From Pedinophyceae sp. YPF-701 (Eukaryota; Chlorophyta; Pedinophyceae): 64,000 bases of DNA. Below, in pieces: positions 1 through 15,000 of the stretch. The stretch lies in assembly GCA_916048055.1 (NCBI GenBank), contig CAJZHL010000022.1, positions 21,510 through 85,509 on the forward strand, given 5' to 3'. A model generated the notes under the pieces. That model was not told where the DNA came from. It made no database searches and saw nothing but the letters and a program-made list of their open reading frames with translations. A program made the position numbers and the translations under genes. Position 1 is the first letter of the stretch. The number at the start of each line of letters is the position of its first letter.

Positions 1-1
1 C

Positions 2-3000
2 ATCCAGATCGCGTACTCGGGGTCGTACTCGTTTGCCGTCAACGGCGGCAACGCGTCCGTGGAAGTCATGCTCGGCGGGGGCGTCGTCGCTGCAAGCCAC
101 CCGCGGGCGGGCTCCGTCAGCCCCGTGGGCTCCGATCCTCTCAACACAACCACCGGTCCTGTACAGCTCGCCATGGGGCTGCAGCACTTCAAGATCCGGC
201 TTCTGAACTGCTCTGGCGCGACCCTGGAGGTGGCGTGGCGCGTGGGCTCTGCGACGCAGTTCGTGCCCGTTCCGGACGACGTCATCTTCGGCGACGCGGC
301 CCAGCTGTCAACGTCGAGCTCTGCGGACGCTACGGCCGCCCCTGGCTTGAACATGGTGGCCAGCAACGTCTCAGCCGCCGCAGTGGGGCCGGCTTGGATG
401 GCCGCATGCCCATCCGCGCCCGACCTCCAGGGCGCGCGGTCGCTCCTCGCACAGGCGCAGTTGAACGCGACCCGGGTCTCGAACGCCGTGCTGCTACCCA
501 CCAGCGGGGGTCTCCTGGCACCACCGCCGGCACCCTACAACGACACGCCCGCGTTCCACACATTCGAGGGGCTCATCGACGTCCCCGCGGCGGGGGAAAC
601 GCGTTTCCAGATCGAGTGCGAAGGCGTGTGCGACATGCAGGTGGGGGAGTCTGTCGCAGCCCTCTCGCACGGGGGGGCCGACGGTCGGTTCGCAGGCTTC
701 TCCGTGTCGGTGAGGAACGGGACGCTCGCGCACGTCTCGGGCGTCCTTGGCGCGCTAAACGCCTCCGGATGCGCGGACAGCGCGGCGCACGGCAACGTCA
801 CCGCCTTCCTCGACGCCCTCCACATCATGTCGGAGGCAACGACGGCCGGCATCGCGGCCCGCGTCACTCCCGGCGAGTGGACGCGCGGCCACCTACCAGC
901 GGAGACCTTGTATGGAGCCAATCTGCACGTTTGGAGCGGGTTCCTGTCCGTGCCGCGGAACGCAACGTACCGCTTTGGTCTCGCGGGCAACCGCGCTGCA
1001 GACCTCAGGATCGGCGCCCGCGAGGTCGCCGCGCTGCCAGGCGGGTCCAACGTGTCCGCGAACGCCACCGCTGAGGTGCTCAGCACGTCGACCGGCCCCG
1101 TCCAGCTGCAAGCTGGGCGCGTGCAGTTCCTGGCACGGATGTACGCGTGTTCGTCGGGCGAGGCCCCCCCGCAGCTGTCGATGATGTGGCGCGACGACAG
1201 CGAAGGGTCAGGGAGCTTCAGTGAGGTTCCCGCGACGTCGCTGTCTGCGCGCAACGGATCCTGGTCGCACCCCGAGGGTGTTTCTGTCGTCGTGGGGGAG
1301 TTCGAGACACAGACCCTCAACCTGACGGTCGTCAACACCACCACCGCGGAGCAGACGGCGCTCCCCGGGCCCCTCGTCAACGGCTGTCCGGCGCAGATCG
1401 AGGTCGGCAACGCGAGCGCGGCCTCGTCGGCCATGACGACACTTGAGCAGAACGGCCAGGCGCTGATCTCAGGGGGGGCCCACGGCCTCTCAGAGCTGCC
1501 GCTGTGGCCGTGGGGGCGCGGCGGCCACCTGCTCTTCGTGTGGCGCGGCGTGCTCGACGTGCCCGCCTCGGGAAACTACACGTTTGCCGTCGATTGCGAC
1601 GGGCGGTGCGACGCGGTCGTCGCGGGCGAGCTCGTCGCAGCTGCACGCGCGGCGAACGCGACGAACGACATGGCGACCGACTCGAGCGCGTCGTCGACCG
1701 GCGCCGTTGCCCTCGCCCAGGGCACGCACACGTTCCAAGCCAGGACGTGGCGATGCAGCAAGGGCGGCCGGGGCACCACCGTGTCGTGGCGGCTTGAGGG
1801 CGCGTGGGGCCGGATGCGCCCGATCCCCTCGAGCGCCTTCGCTCCAGCGGCGCCGCTGGGCTCGCCGCCCGACGGTGCCTTCTGGGTGCCACACCCTGCC
1901 GTCTCCAACACAGCTGGATGGCCGCAAGCGAGCGCGTCGCGAACCTCCGGGGCGTCTGCGCTGGTGTGCCAGCTGTGTCAGCGGATCTCGAGCGGCGCAG
2001 CGAACGCCACGGCGTGTCCCAGCGTCACCGGGGTGTCCCAAAACACCACCGCTCGGACTCTTGCCGACATGGTCGAGGACGTCGCCAGCGCCGACGGGGA
2101 CGAGGCGCGCTTCCCCGTGCATGCGTTCCCCTCTGGCAATCTCGAGCGGGCACTCGCGCTGCCCGAGCGGCTGATCGCGGTGTCGGGGTACGTGGAGGTC
2201 CCGCGCACGGGCACGTGGCGCTTCGCGGTCAACTGCACGGGGTGGTGCGACCTCCGCGTCGGCGGCGCGCGAGCCGCCGAGTCCGACAAGAACGCCACGG
2301 CAGGGAACCTCCACGGGTCCTCGCTCGCTGCGCTCCACCTGTCTGCAGGCTTCCACGCCATCCATCTTCGACTCTTCCGCTGCCCAGGCGCCCCGGCGTC
2401 CGTCGAGGTGCTGTGGGCAGAGGGCGAGGCGCCACAAACGTTCCAGCCCCTGCCTCCTTCGAGCGTCGTTTCCGGCAAGCCGCCTCTCGTGTCGAGTAGG
2501 CCGTCGATGGCGCTCAGGGTCATCGACACGCTCCCGGCCCTCAGCAGCCCTCTCACGGGCATGATCGGAGCCAGGGGCTGTCCCAACGGTTTGAACGCCT
2601 CCGCCACTCCTGCGGCCGTGCACGACGTCCTGAGGACGATGTCGACTCTGGGTCTCGAGAGGGCATACGTTGGCGTGGACGGGATGTCTTCCGCAGCCAT
2701 CCTGGACCGCGCGACGAATGTGCTGCTCGAGTGGACAGGAGCGCTGCACGTCGTCGAAAGCGGGCCGGTCACCTTTGCCGCCCTTTGCGCGTCAGACGTC
2801 GACAGCGATTGCGCAGCAGTTGTTGAAATCGACGGCGTCCCCGTGGCCGCCGCGAGCGGGCCCGAAGAGTGGTCCTTGATCGTCCGCAACGGCAGCAGAT
2901 CGACGGTCCAAGAAATCTGGCTCGACGCTGGGCCGCACGCCATCGCGGCTCGCGCGTACGCGTGTTCGGGAGCTGCGTCTTTGCACGTGCTGTGGCGCCC

Positions 3001-6000
3001 CAGCCGAAGGGACGCGACATTCCGGCCCGTGCCGGCCTCGAGACTGTCTCTGGAGTCGGCCAACGCCCTGGGCCGCCCGATCACGCTGGAGCAAGGAGCG
3101 CACGCGCTGCGAATTCGGTCTCTAAGCTGCGGCTCGGACATGTCGCTGCGGGTGCTCTGGCAGCTGCCCGGCAGCGCAGCACCGGCCCCCGTTCCGGCGG
3201 AGAGGTTGAGTCGCGCACTGCGGAAGGACTACGGGCGCGGCGAGGGGGCCAGAGTGCAGGCGTTTAGGAGTCGCAACAGTGCTCCTGCGGGCGCCTTTGC
3301 TGCGGTTCTCTCGGACCCGTCTGCGAGCGTTGCCGACGTCGTGCGCACCTTCGACAGGACCGAGTCGAACCTGGAGAACGAGTACATACGTGCCGATCTT
3401 GACATCGCCGCTGCGACGAACGGCATCTCGCTCGACTTTGATGATGCGCAACTCGCGGGCCGTCCGCTGGCCGATGCAACCAGGTTTTACGTGTGGGACG
3501 GATACCTCGTCGTCCCAGCCAGTGGGTTCTACGAGTTCGCGCTGGACTGCCACTACAGATGCCACATGGCGGTCGCGAACCAGAACGTCGCCGTGTCTGG
3601 CGTTGCCGTGGTCAACGACCCGCTGACGGACAGCCAAGGCTCCTCGCTCGGCCCAGTCTACCTAAGCGAAGGCCCCCACGCGTTCGTGACCAGGCTGTGG
3701 CGGCCTTATTGCCCAACCACGAACGGCGATTGCCACTTCGTCGAGACTCGCCCTGCGCGAATTACAGCAACGTGGCGCAGGGCGGGGAACCGCGCCGGGT
3801 TCGGGCCGATCCCCCCTGAGGCCTTCCGGACGGCATTTTCGCCCTCGGCTGCCGCGAACCAGATCGCGATCAGCACTAACACCGCCCAGATGGCTCCCTC
3901 GACAGCAAGCTCGTGCACTGCATTTGGCGGTGTGTACAACAACGCGGCGGACTTCCTCACGGCGTTCGAAATGCTGGGGTACTTCGACCACGGCCTGGGG
4001 ACAACCATCCACCACACTAAGACGTCTACCATGAGGGTTCAGGGCCTGCGACTGTTTTCCAACGCCTACACCCACGGTCTGTTCTTCGCCATTCATGCCT
4101 TTATCGACGTCCCAGCGGCGGGCATGTGGCGGTTCGCGATGGAAGCAGGCGACAATGGCGACGTCGACGTCGGGGGGGTCATGGTGGCCAACGTGTACGG
4201 CGCTCCCAAGCGCAACACTGACCTGGCCACGGACAGCGCACAGACCTCACTTAGGGCCGTGTACTTGACCGAGGGGCTCCACTCCGTGCGCGTCCGACTG
4301 AACCGGTGCGGGCCGAACTTCTCATTCTCGTACGGCGTGCTGCGGATCGGATGGAAGCGCGAGGACGAGGACACGTTCCACGAGGTGCCGCCGTCGCGCG
4401 TGTACAACGACAGGGAGCTGATCCGGCGCAAGAAGCTTCTGCAGGTCGTCGACGAGGCCGCGCGGACGCAGTCGTGGCCCCCCGACGGCGACGGCGACGC
4501 CAGCAACGGGGCGGAGGATTTCCGTCTCGTGCTGGATGGCGGGTTGGCAGGAGCGCCGGGGATCAACGTCACGGTGACTGCGGACTCGTGTCCGTCGTGC
4601 TCGGGGTCGGTGTCGCCGTACACCACGACCTTGACGCACGCGGGGCCGACGGCGCTCGGCCAGATCGGCGACCTGCTGGCCACGGCCGACCATGACCCCG
4701 GGCACCGTGAGCTCTTCCTGCGCCCTTGGCTACTGTCTCTGGGGTCGATTGCGTCGTCGCAGACGCTTCAGGGATCCGACATGACGCTGGCTTCGGAAGT
4801 GCGGAATCAGATTCCGCAGCGAGTCGGGCTGGCGCCCACCCGCGAGGACCACGTTGGTGCGCACGTGTTGCTCGAGGCCACTGTGTCGTTGCCTGGCGGA
4901 GCCGAGCCAGTCAAGGTCCGGTCTCTGCACTCGACGGCGCGGGACGCGTGCAGCAGCATCGGGTGCTCCAACGGGGCGGCGTCGTGGGGCCAGTTCAAGC
5001 AGCACACCCTCGTCGACCTGACGTGGGGCTGGCCGTCGGACAACAGAGGCGGAGTGCCCCCCTCGAAGGCCGCGCCGCAGACGACGCGCGTCGTCGTGGA
5101 GCTCGACGCCGGCGGGTGCACCAACGTGAACGCGAGCTCCGCGACCTACTGCTCCCTGGTCAACCTCAATCACGCGGGAGACACGCGGGCGTTCGGAGGC
5201 CTCTGTCAGACGGACCGCCCGCTGTCTGCGTGGTTGTCCCTCCAGGGCCTCCCGGGCCTCCCGCCGATCGCGGGGCTGTTCCAAGACGCAGTCGCCTTTG
5301 ACTGGGCAGGCGACACCCCCTTCGACTTCACTGTCGATTGGCGGCCGCCATCGCCCGGGCGAGCAACGTCGATGTACGGACGGGAAATGGCTGCCCTGCG
5401 CTACACCGCGAGCACCTCGACGGCCCCGTTGTGTCAGCCGGAGGCGCACAACGGAATCGCAACAACGTGGTTGAGCCTGCCGTCGGGCCAGAGTGCGCAA
5501 CTCGCGCAGGATGGCGGCGCGGTCCGCGAGGCCATCGTACAGAGGGACCGAGACGGGACGCTGTGCGCGGGGTGCGCCGTGGCCGCAGTCCTGGACGCCG
5601 ACTGGGAGTCGAGTGGCACGTGGGCGCACTACTTGCGGATTCTCGTGCACGGCGCCGGGAGCACGCTTACTCCAGGCACCGCCGTGTTCGAGCAGCGCGT
5701 GTGCGAAGGCAGCAGCTCGGCCCGGAACACGTCGTCCGTCGCCCACCGGCTCGTCCTCGCGCCCGACGGCGTCCTGCAGCTGTGGAACTCTACGGCCGTG
5801 CTCTGCACCGTGGCGGAGCTCCCGAGCCACCCCGACGCGAACAAGATGTCCGCTTGGCCGATCGGCGTGTACCTCGCGCAGCGCACCTGCAGGCTCGCCG
5901 CCGGGGCAACAGTGCGCGACTTCTCTTTGGTTTACGGCAGCCGGGAGGCCGGGGTTCTATGGGACGTGCGCACGGGCGCCGGCCCGCGCCACGGCTGCGC

Positions 6001-9000
6001 GTACAAGGTCCTGGACGCGGGGCCGGATCTGGCCAGCACAGGGTGGGTCAGTTCGGCTTACTACCCCATGCGGATTGAGGGCCTGCTCGAGCTGGGGGCG
6101 CTCGGAGAGGTGGGCGGGTCTACCGGGATGACGGACGTGGTTCTGCGGTACAACCACGGCCGGCGCAACGTCGCCGTCGCGGGCGAGCTCGGGCAGGTTG
6201 CCGTGGCGTTCGAGTACAGCCTGTTGCCCGGCAACGTGACGCTGTCCGCGAGCATCCGGCTGCGCGAGGGCCTGCAGTACCTCACCGTCGGCGCGGCGAT
6301 GGTGTCGCTTGGCGACGGCGACTTCTCCGCGGCGCTGCGGCAGGTCGGCTTGCCCGGCGTGTCGTACGCAGGCCAGCTGGAAACCGTCCGACTCAACGGG
6401 CTGGTGCTGTCCGTTGGCGTCGACGAGAGCGGGCTCTTCGCGTTCAACAGGACCGCCTTCGGCCTCAGCGCGGCTTCCACGAGCGACGACGGCATCCAGT
6501 CGAACTACTCGATGCTGGTGCGGCGAACCGACCTGCCCGCGGGGCCTTCGTTCGAGATCACCGAGGCCGACCTGCGCTTGACCCAGCCGGGCTTCTGGTC
6601 CATCCGGTCGTCGGGACCGTACCCCTGCCGCTCGTCCTGGGCCCCCGCCGAAGGGCTCTTCCAGAACCTCCCCGCGGGGATCGGGGATGTCGTCATTACG
6701 CTGACCAACGGAACGGGATCGTTCGCGTGCGACGGCCGGCGCGTCACGGACTTCCTGCTCCGCGCCAGGGTCGGCACGCAGCGACTGGCCCTGGGCGAGC
6801 TCGGAGCGATCGACATCGTGGACACCAACTTCACCTACACCCACAGCGCGCGGGCGATCACGGTCGCCGGCCGGCTGGGCAACCTGGTTGCGACGGTCAA
6901 CATCGATGCCACCGCGGCTACCCCACCGGACTCCGCGGTCATCTCGTTCCGCGCCGCCGACCCCACCGTCCCAGTCGACCTGTCGTGGTTCTCGCGCAAC
7001 TTCGGGAGCACCTACGTCGTCGATCGCATTCAGGCCGTCGGCCTGCCAGGGCTCCCTCCCGGTACCAACGTGAGCCAGACGATCGTGGCGGGCCTCGGCA
7101 TCGACCTCGTCTTCCCCGCAGTGGCCAGCGTCGTGTTCCGGGGAGGGTTCAACGTGTCCGCCTCGCTCGAGGCCGACGTGGTGATGACGGCGACGGGAAC
7201 GGGCGCAGAGGCCAATATCACGGACCTGTCGCTCGATCTCCGCGGCAAGGGCCCCGGGGCCGGCCTCTCGATCTCGGTCGATACGTCTCGCGTGCCCTGC
7301 AACGGATCGCACGTCCCAGCCACGATGAACATCGGGGCCTTGGGCCCAGTGATATCGGGCGCAACGACTGCTGCGGGTGCGGTGCGCTACGTTTGCAACG
7401 GACCCTCCATCGCGGACATTGTCGGCACCTTTGGCCCTGCTGGGACGCTGCTTCTCGAAACGGGGCTGGCCGGCAACGTGTCGGTTGCGACGACGAACGC
7501 GACGTACAGGCATGCGGCGGGCGTGATCAGCTTCGCTGGAGCCACGGGCATCATGTCTGCTGGAGCAACGATCAGCACGAATGGCACGGGAGGGGCGTTT
7601 TCCTTTGCACGGGCGCCGACAACCACGCTGCAGCAGGTTTTCACCGACCTTGGCAGTCGCATGGAGCAGTCGATACGTCAGGTCGGCCTGCCGGGGCTCG
7701 AGGTGAACACAGCGCGTGGGGCGTCCATTGGCGACCTGTCGATGCGCGACATCCTCCTGGCGTTCGCGACGGGATCTCCGGAGCTTCGGATATCGTGTAC
7801 GGGCGTGACACCGCTTGTTGCCGTCGACGTTTCGCTCGATCTACGTGCGGACGTGCTGTCCAGTGGCAGCACTGTGCCGAGAAGCCTGACGGTGTCGTTC
7901 CACAAGATCAACGCCTTCAGCTTCACCGTCGACAGCGGTGACATCGACCCATGCTCTGGATCGCCACTGCCAGCATCTGGAATGGTCGAGGCCGCGACGG
8001 GCTTCGCTGCTGCGACGACGGCGAGCGGGCAGACCATGCCTCCGCATGCGCTCGCAGCGCGCGGGTTCGCATCGCTCGAGTGCAGCGGGGGTGTCATCGA
8101 GAATGTGGTCGTGCGTCTCAACAGGACCGCTACCGGGGACACGTTCGGGGCGGTCATCGCCAACGACATGCCGAACATGCCGACGAATCATACGCTGAGC
8201 GATGCGGCGCTGGTGTACGAGCACTGGCGGAACAGGCTGTCGTTCGAGGGCGTGCACGCCACGTTCGACGTGGAGCTCGTGATCTTCAACGACTTCCCCA
8301 CGAAGGGCTTCTTGACCTTCACGCCGCCTCCCGGGTGGTCGGGGACGCTGGCGGAGGCTGCGGCAGTCTTCGGGCGGCCCCTGGAAACCGCGGTGGTCAC
8401 CCTCGGCGTGCCCGGCCTCGTGGCTGCGGGCAGCACGGCCCAGGCAGCTGCGCTGTCCCTCAACGGCAGCACGGTCATCGAACTGGAGACATACGAGTTG
8501 GCAGCCAACAGACTCGAGAACCGCCTGCGGCTGTTTGGGTGCGGGCACCTGGGCGACGTCGCCTCCACGGTGTGCTTCGAGGAGATCTACTTCTGGGACG
8601 ACTTCGGCACGGGCTTCAGCGGCGGCGAGTTCATCGCGACGGACGAGGTGCTCTGGCGACCAAACCCGCAGGCTGCCAACCTGGAGATCACGCTACGTCC
8701 GCCACGAGGGACGTCGATGGCCTTCTCGGACGACCCGTGCAAGGCACGCGACGTGGACGTCTTGCCCATCGAGGCCTCGACGAGGCTCACAGCATTGCCC
8801 CCTGGCTTGCCGGATGTGTCGGCAACGGGCTCTGCGTCGGTTCTGTGCTACAAGCACGCCCAGCAGGACGTCAGGCTCAGCCTGGCGACGGACACCTTCG
8901 CCCCGCTCGTCGGAGGGCTCGGTTCCTTCGGCCCGGTCGCGAGCCCTGTCCTTGCCGTGTCGAGTGCGCAGCGGGCCGTCAGCCTGCAAGGCCGTGTGGG

Positions 9001-12000
9001 GCTCCTCAACGTGTCGGCAGCGTTCTCTCTGGGCAGCGCGGCGGGCGTGGAGTACGGTCTGTCGCCGGCGTCTCCGGGCCCTCTCACCCTGGCGGACATC
9101 ATCACGGCGATCAACAGCACTGGTGTCACGTCCTTCTTCGACGCTGTGGGGCTCCCAGGCCTCCCGCAAAATGCCAGCTCGTCGTCGACGGTCATCTCGG
9201 CGCCGTCGATCACGCTCGGCGACATGACGGTGCGCCTGCAGGGGTCTTTTGCGTTCCCAGACAGACCTGCGTTGGCCGTTCTTGACCTGGCCGGCGTCTC
9301 CGCTGGGGCCAGCCACACCATCTCCAACCTCGTCCTCGACATCTCTCAGCCTGATCTCCTGTCGCTGAACGCGTCAGTCTCCGTGCCGTGCCAGACGGGC
9401 AGCAAGACGGTGCCAGCCTCGGTTGCGACGGTCACCGGCCCTCCCAACCCCCTCCGCACGGTCGTGAACGGCTCGATCCTCGCGACCTTTGTCTGTGCGG
9501 GGCAGGCGATCAGCGATCTTCGCTTCGCGCACGCCACCGGCGTCGTCGACATCGCCACGGACGCCGTCGGCCCAGCACAGGTCACGTCCTCAACGGTCAG
9601 CTTCAGCAACGCCGCTGGTTCGGTGATAGTCTCTGGCAGCATGGCGTCCCTGGCGGCGACACTGGTCCTCGACGCCCAGGATGTCAGCGTCGGGACGATG
9701 CGGGCGCACAGCGTCGGCAGCGTGCCACTGGCACCGCTGTTTGACGCGTTCCCTGGATTCAGCTCCGTGCTCACCTTCGTCGGACTTCCAGGCCTGCCTT
9801 CCGACACGGACTTGAGAGCCATCGCCGCAGACGGAATGGACGTCCGCCTTTCGACCTCCGGCTTCGAGATCGACGTGATCACGGGGTATGTCGATGCACA
9901 CGGAGGGGTGTATTCGCTGGACGCCTCGCTCCTGACGGTTCCGGCGCCGCGCTTCGTTCGACTCGCACTGCACATCTCCCAGCCGAGCGCGCTGGACATC
10001 AGGATCTCATCGGAAAGGCCGTGCGCTGGTTCGGCTGCGTTCCAGGACTACCTGGGCGCGACAGTCAATGTCTCGTCGTTCTCGTTCACCGCGCCTGCCC
10101 TGGTGACGGCCGTTAACGGCGCAGCCTCTGGGCGGATCCAGTGCTCGAGGCGAGACCGCGCGCAGGGCCTGGAGTTCACGGCGCGGCCTGGCGAGGCGTC
10201 GCTGGTTGCGACGGGCCTGCTTGGCAACGTCGCCGTCGACGCGCCTGAGCTCGCGTACGACCACGTCGCACGCACGCTGGACATCAGCGGAGACGCGAAC
10301 GGCATAGCGTTCGAGGCGAACATCTCGCTGAAGACCCCGCTGGCGTCGCTCCCGACCGGAGCTGTGCTGTCCGCTCAACGGACGACTCTGCAGGCGCTCT
10401 CGGACGCCTTCTCCGGCGGTACTCGGACGCTCCTGGAAGCGATTTCCATCGTCGGCTTGCCGGGAGTATCCCTGGGTCAAGACCCTGGCTCCCTCGTCCT
10501 GCACGGCGTGACCCTGCGGCCTGATGCCGCCGGGTTCGTCCTGGATGCCACCACCGTCCTCCCGGGGCCTCTGAACGTCACGTTCTCCACGAGCGTCGTC
10601 GCCGCCGGCAGCGTCCTGAGCGTCGCGGCCGTCGACGTGAGGATGGTGCAGGCCGGCGTCCTAGCGCTGCAGTTCGGAGGCAACGCCCCGTGCACAAGCG
10701 GCCCCCTCCAGGCCACAGGCACCGTCTTCCAGCCCCCGATGGTGCCGAGCCGCCAAGACGTGACCTTCTCCGGCACAGTCACGGTCTCGTGCGTCGCACA
10801 GCTCCTCGGCGACCTGAGCCTCGACGCCACGACCGACACGCTCAGCGTGTCGACAGTGCTGGCCGACAGCGTCGTGCTCTTCGACGCGCAGCGCCTGACG
10901 TACGTGCACAGCCAGCGCGCCTTCGGATTCAGCGGCACCAAGCAAGGACTCGACATCACCGTCTCGTCCTTCCTGCTCGACAGGGCGAACCTCTTGACCA
11001 AGGCAACATGGTCCCAGGCCGCCAACCTGACGATCTCCGAGCTGTCGACGCGGCTGGGCGCTGACGTCGACGCTGCTATTGGGCAGGGCGGTCTGCCGCC
11101 GCAACTCCCCGCTGGCGCCGGAACTGCGACCGCCGGGAGCGTGATCCTGTTCCCCGGCCTGCTTGTCGAAGGACAGCACCGGGCCGGGAGCCCCGAAGGG
11201 TCGTTCTTGCGACTCGACGCCGACGGCGTCGCCGGGGCGCTCTCCGTCGTGCTGCGCCGCGACCCTGCCGGGACGTGGGAGCAGACGGTGCTGTCGTTCC
11301 GTTACGAAACCCCCGGGGTCGTGTTGCTCATCTCTCCGCTCGGCGACGCTTCGGAGGTGTCCCTCGCGTTCCTCTCGTCGCCGTGCAGTGCTCCGGAGCG
11401 CGTCTTTGCGGCGAACGCGAGTGTCAGCCCCGTGCCCCCCGGCATCCCGGCAGTGGGCGGCGCGGGCACTGTGGAGATCGTGTGCGTCGGCCCCGGCATC
11501 GATTCGTTCCGCGCCGCCTTCAGCGTCCTCCCCGGGCTGTCGTTCAACGCGGCGGGCGTCGGGGTCGTCGGCCCGCTGCCCGCCGCGAACGCCACCATCG
11601 TCTCTGATGGGCCTGAGGTGTCGGTCACTGCGGTGGTACCCCCCCTCCGTCTCGAGGTCTCGTACGACCCGTCCGTCGCCCTCGAGGGCGGTCCGGCGCT
11701 GGTCTTCTCCCCGGCAGACACAGAGGGCGCCGTGACGCTGGGCAGCATGCTCAGCGCACTTCCCGACGCACTGGCAACGCCGCTGACGACGGTCGGCCTG
11801 CCCGGCACCTCGCCCTCGGAGTCCGCGGCCACCCGCCTGCGACGGCTGCGTATTCGAACCGTGCGGCAGCTGATCGTCGTGACGACGGACATGGAGCTCG
11901 GGGCGAACCTGACGGGCACGCTCAACATGTCGGTGCTGACCAACGCGACGGAACCCAGCATCAGCGACCTCACGCTGCGGCTTGTGCAGCCGAACGTCAT

Positions 12001-15000
12001 GGACGTGAGCATCTCTGGAACCCCCTGCGGATCCACGGTGACGGTGGCTCCGTCCATCGACCTTACGCCCACCAACGGCACCGCGCGACACTCCCTGACG
12101 GCTGTCGCGGCCGTCGCGGAGCTGCCGGGGACTTCCCTGCTAGGGCGGGCTCTTGATGGCCGTGGCTACCTTCACCTGAACGGGACGGCGCGTGCCGTCT
12201 GCCGCGGAGCCGCCGTGGTCGATTTGGAGGCCAGCTTCGATATCGGGAACGTGACGATCGACGCCCGCTTCGCTGGCGCTCTCGCGGCACAGAATGCGCT
12301 CGTGACGTACGCACATGCGCGGCGCGAGATCGCCGTCACCGGCCGCCGAGGTTCCTTGCTCCTCACCGCCGCTGCGCACGTGGCGCAGGCCCAGCAGGCA
12401 GAGGTGTCGCTGTCCACTCTCAGGAGCCCGGAAAGCCTGTTCTGGATCCTCAACGACGCAGACAGCGCACCTCTGTCTGCCTCCCTCCTGCTTGGCCTCC
12501 CGGGCGTCCGCGTAGAGCTGCCCTCGGACGAGATTTTGCTCGACAGTCTCCGCGTTGTCATGGGCGATGCGGGCTTCAACGCGACGGCTGAGGCGCTCGT
12601 TGACAACTGCGTCGCTCTCGCGGTCAACTCGACGGTCGTGGCGGTCAACGCGTCGGCCTACGAGCTCGCAGAAGCGCAGGTCACGGTCGGAGATCGCACG
12701 ACTGCCGCAGTCGTCTTTGCCGGGGTTCGGCCTTGCGCGACGGGCAACATGCCGGCATCTGCGCGTGTAGACGCGCTCTCCTGGGCGACCCAGACGGTGG
12801 AGCTCCCCGGAACGGCGTCGGTCACGTGCTCCGCGAGCGGCGCCGTGCGCGGCATCTCTGCGGCTTTCTCGCCCTTGCAGTCGCTCGTCGTCAACACAAC
12901 CATGTTCGGATTCGTCACCGTGGAGTCCGCCGCCGGATCGTACGACCACGACTCGGCCCGCCTCACGTTCGACGGGACGCTCAACTCCTCCTCCTTCCCA
13001 GCTGCAGCCGTCGTCGCACTCGAGGACCCTGAGGACCTCCTCCTCTCCGTCACGCCGCCTTCCTCGGCGCTACCTCGCACCCTCGGAGGCCTAGCAGCTG
13101 ACATCGACCTGGCCGTGGCGGCGTCGGTGCGGTCCGCCGGGATTCCAGGGTTCTTGGAGGGTGATGCGCGCCTGAACGCGTCGCAGGTGATGGTGTCCGG
13201 GGAGGTCGTCGTGCAGGCGTGGCATCGCGCGTACGAGCTGCGTCTCGCTGGGACCGTCCAGACCCCCGAGACAGGACCCACGAAGGTCGACGTGACGTAC
13301 CGCGGCCCCGCGCAGGACGGCACGTTTTCCGTTGCGCGGATGGTCACGACGCTCGACCAGCCGCGACTGCGGCTCAAGTTCGTCGGACCAGGCGTGCCGT
13401 GCAGGCCGCTGGATCCGCCTCTTCCGCCCGCCGCGCGGCGCGGCCTGAGGGACGTGTCCAGCGAAGCGCGCCACACCGACACTGGAGGTTTCCTCGTCGA
13501 GGCCGAGGTTCACGGCCTGCCTGGCGGGCTGCTGAACCTGACTGGCTCGGGCGCTGTCGACTTCGTTTGCGACGCGAGCACGCGGAGCGTCGTGGACTAC
13601 AACTTCACCGTGGACGCTGGCGACATTGCATGGCAGACGACACTGCAGGGCACCGTCGTTTCGATCGAGGACGCCTCCGTGTCGTTCCTCAGCTCTTCGG
13701 GCGTCGTCGAGGTCCTCGGCCGCGCTCCTCTCGCGAACGAGGCCACCGCAACGTTCAACCTCACCCAGGATGCCGCTGTGCCGCTGCTTGTTCGCCGGCT
13801 GCCGCAATTCTTCCCGGCTGCGCTCGGACAGGCGCTCGACGACATACGCCTGCCGAACGTGGGGGACGCAGCGCTGCGGGTCGGCGTTCCGGGAGCCGCG
13901 AACCGCGAGGAGGTCGCGTCCCTCGAGGCGCACAGGCTCGAGGTGCTCTTTGGAGCGGCGGGCGTTGTCAGCATCTTGTCCAACACGACCGCACAGGGGT
14001 CCGACGAGGCGTTCCTGGTCGCGGAGGTCGATCTGTCGCCAGCAAACGGCTCCGCGCTGTCGAACGACTCCGCGGTGACCGTCCCCTCGGCCAGGATTGC
14101 AGTCGAGCTGCCAGGCAAACTCGTGCTGTCTGCCGGGGCCGAGCGCCCGTGCGAAGTTCCGAGCCCCACCCGCAGCGGCCAGGCGTCCGCGGAGATCACG
14201 GGGCTCCTCGGCCTGTCCAGCCCGCTCGCGATGCGTGGCTCCGGCACGATCAAGTGCACCGGGTCCAGACTGACGGGCTTCGCAGCGGAGGTCGCGTCCG
14301 ACGCCGCAGCACGTGTCGTCGCCGGATCGCTAGGCCCGCTGCAACTTCCGGGGCTCTCGCTGTCGTACAGCCTTGCGCAAAACGCCTTTGCGTTCAACAG
14401 CACGATCGTCTCAAGCTACGCCCTCCAGTATGGCGCAACCGTCCGCGGCAACGACACATCCGTGACGCGCTCCGTCGTCTCCACCAACAGGCCCGGCGTG
14501 CGTCTGGCCCAGGTGTCGAGCGACCTCGGCTCGGCGGTCTTCGACGCGGCCTGGCAGGCGCTGGGCGTGGACGCGCTGGTGCCGTGGCCCGACAGGCTGC
14601 CGGCGGACGTGGAGTTCGACCGCCTGTCGTTCGCGACTCAGTCGCCAGACAGCCTCACAGCGCACGCGTCGGCCCCGCTCCCGGGCGCGAACGCCACCGT
14701 GGATTTCGACGTGCGCTTGAACCGCACCGCCGGGGCCAATGGCAGCAGTTTCCAAGTCAACGGATTGCGGCTGCGCTCCGTGCAGTCCGAGCGCGTCGCC
14801 GTGACTGTCGAGGGATCGTGCGGCGCGACGGAGCCGCACACGGCGCGCCTCGTGGTGCTCGGAGACCCTTCGCTGGGAGGCATGCTGGACATGCGCGGGA
14901 ACGCCACAGTGCTGTGCACCGGCGGGGAAGGAGTGCGTGAAGTCTCCGCAGCCTTCGCCCGATCCAACCTGACGGTGTCGGCGGGGCTGTCCGGGCCGCT

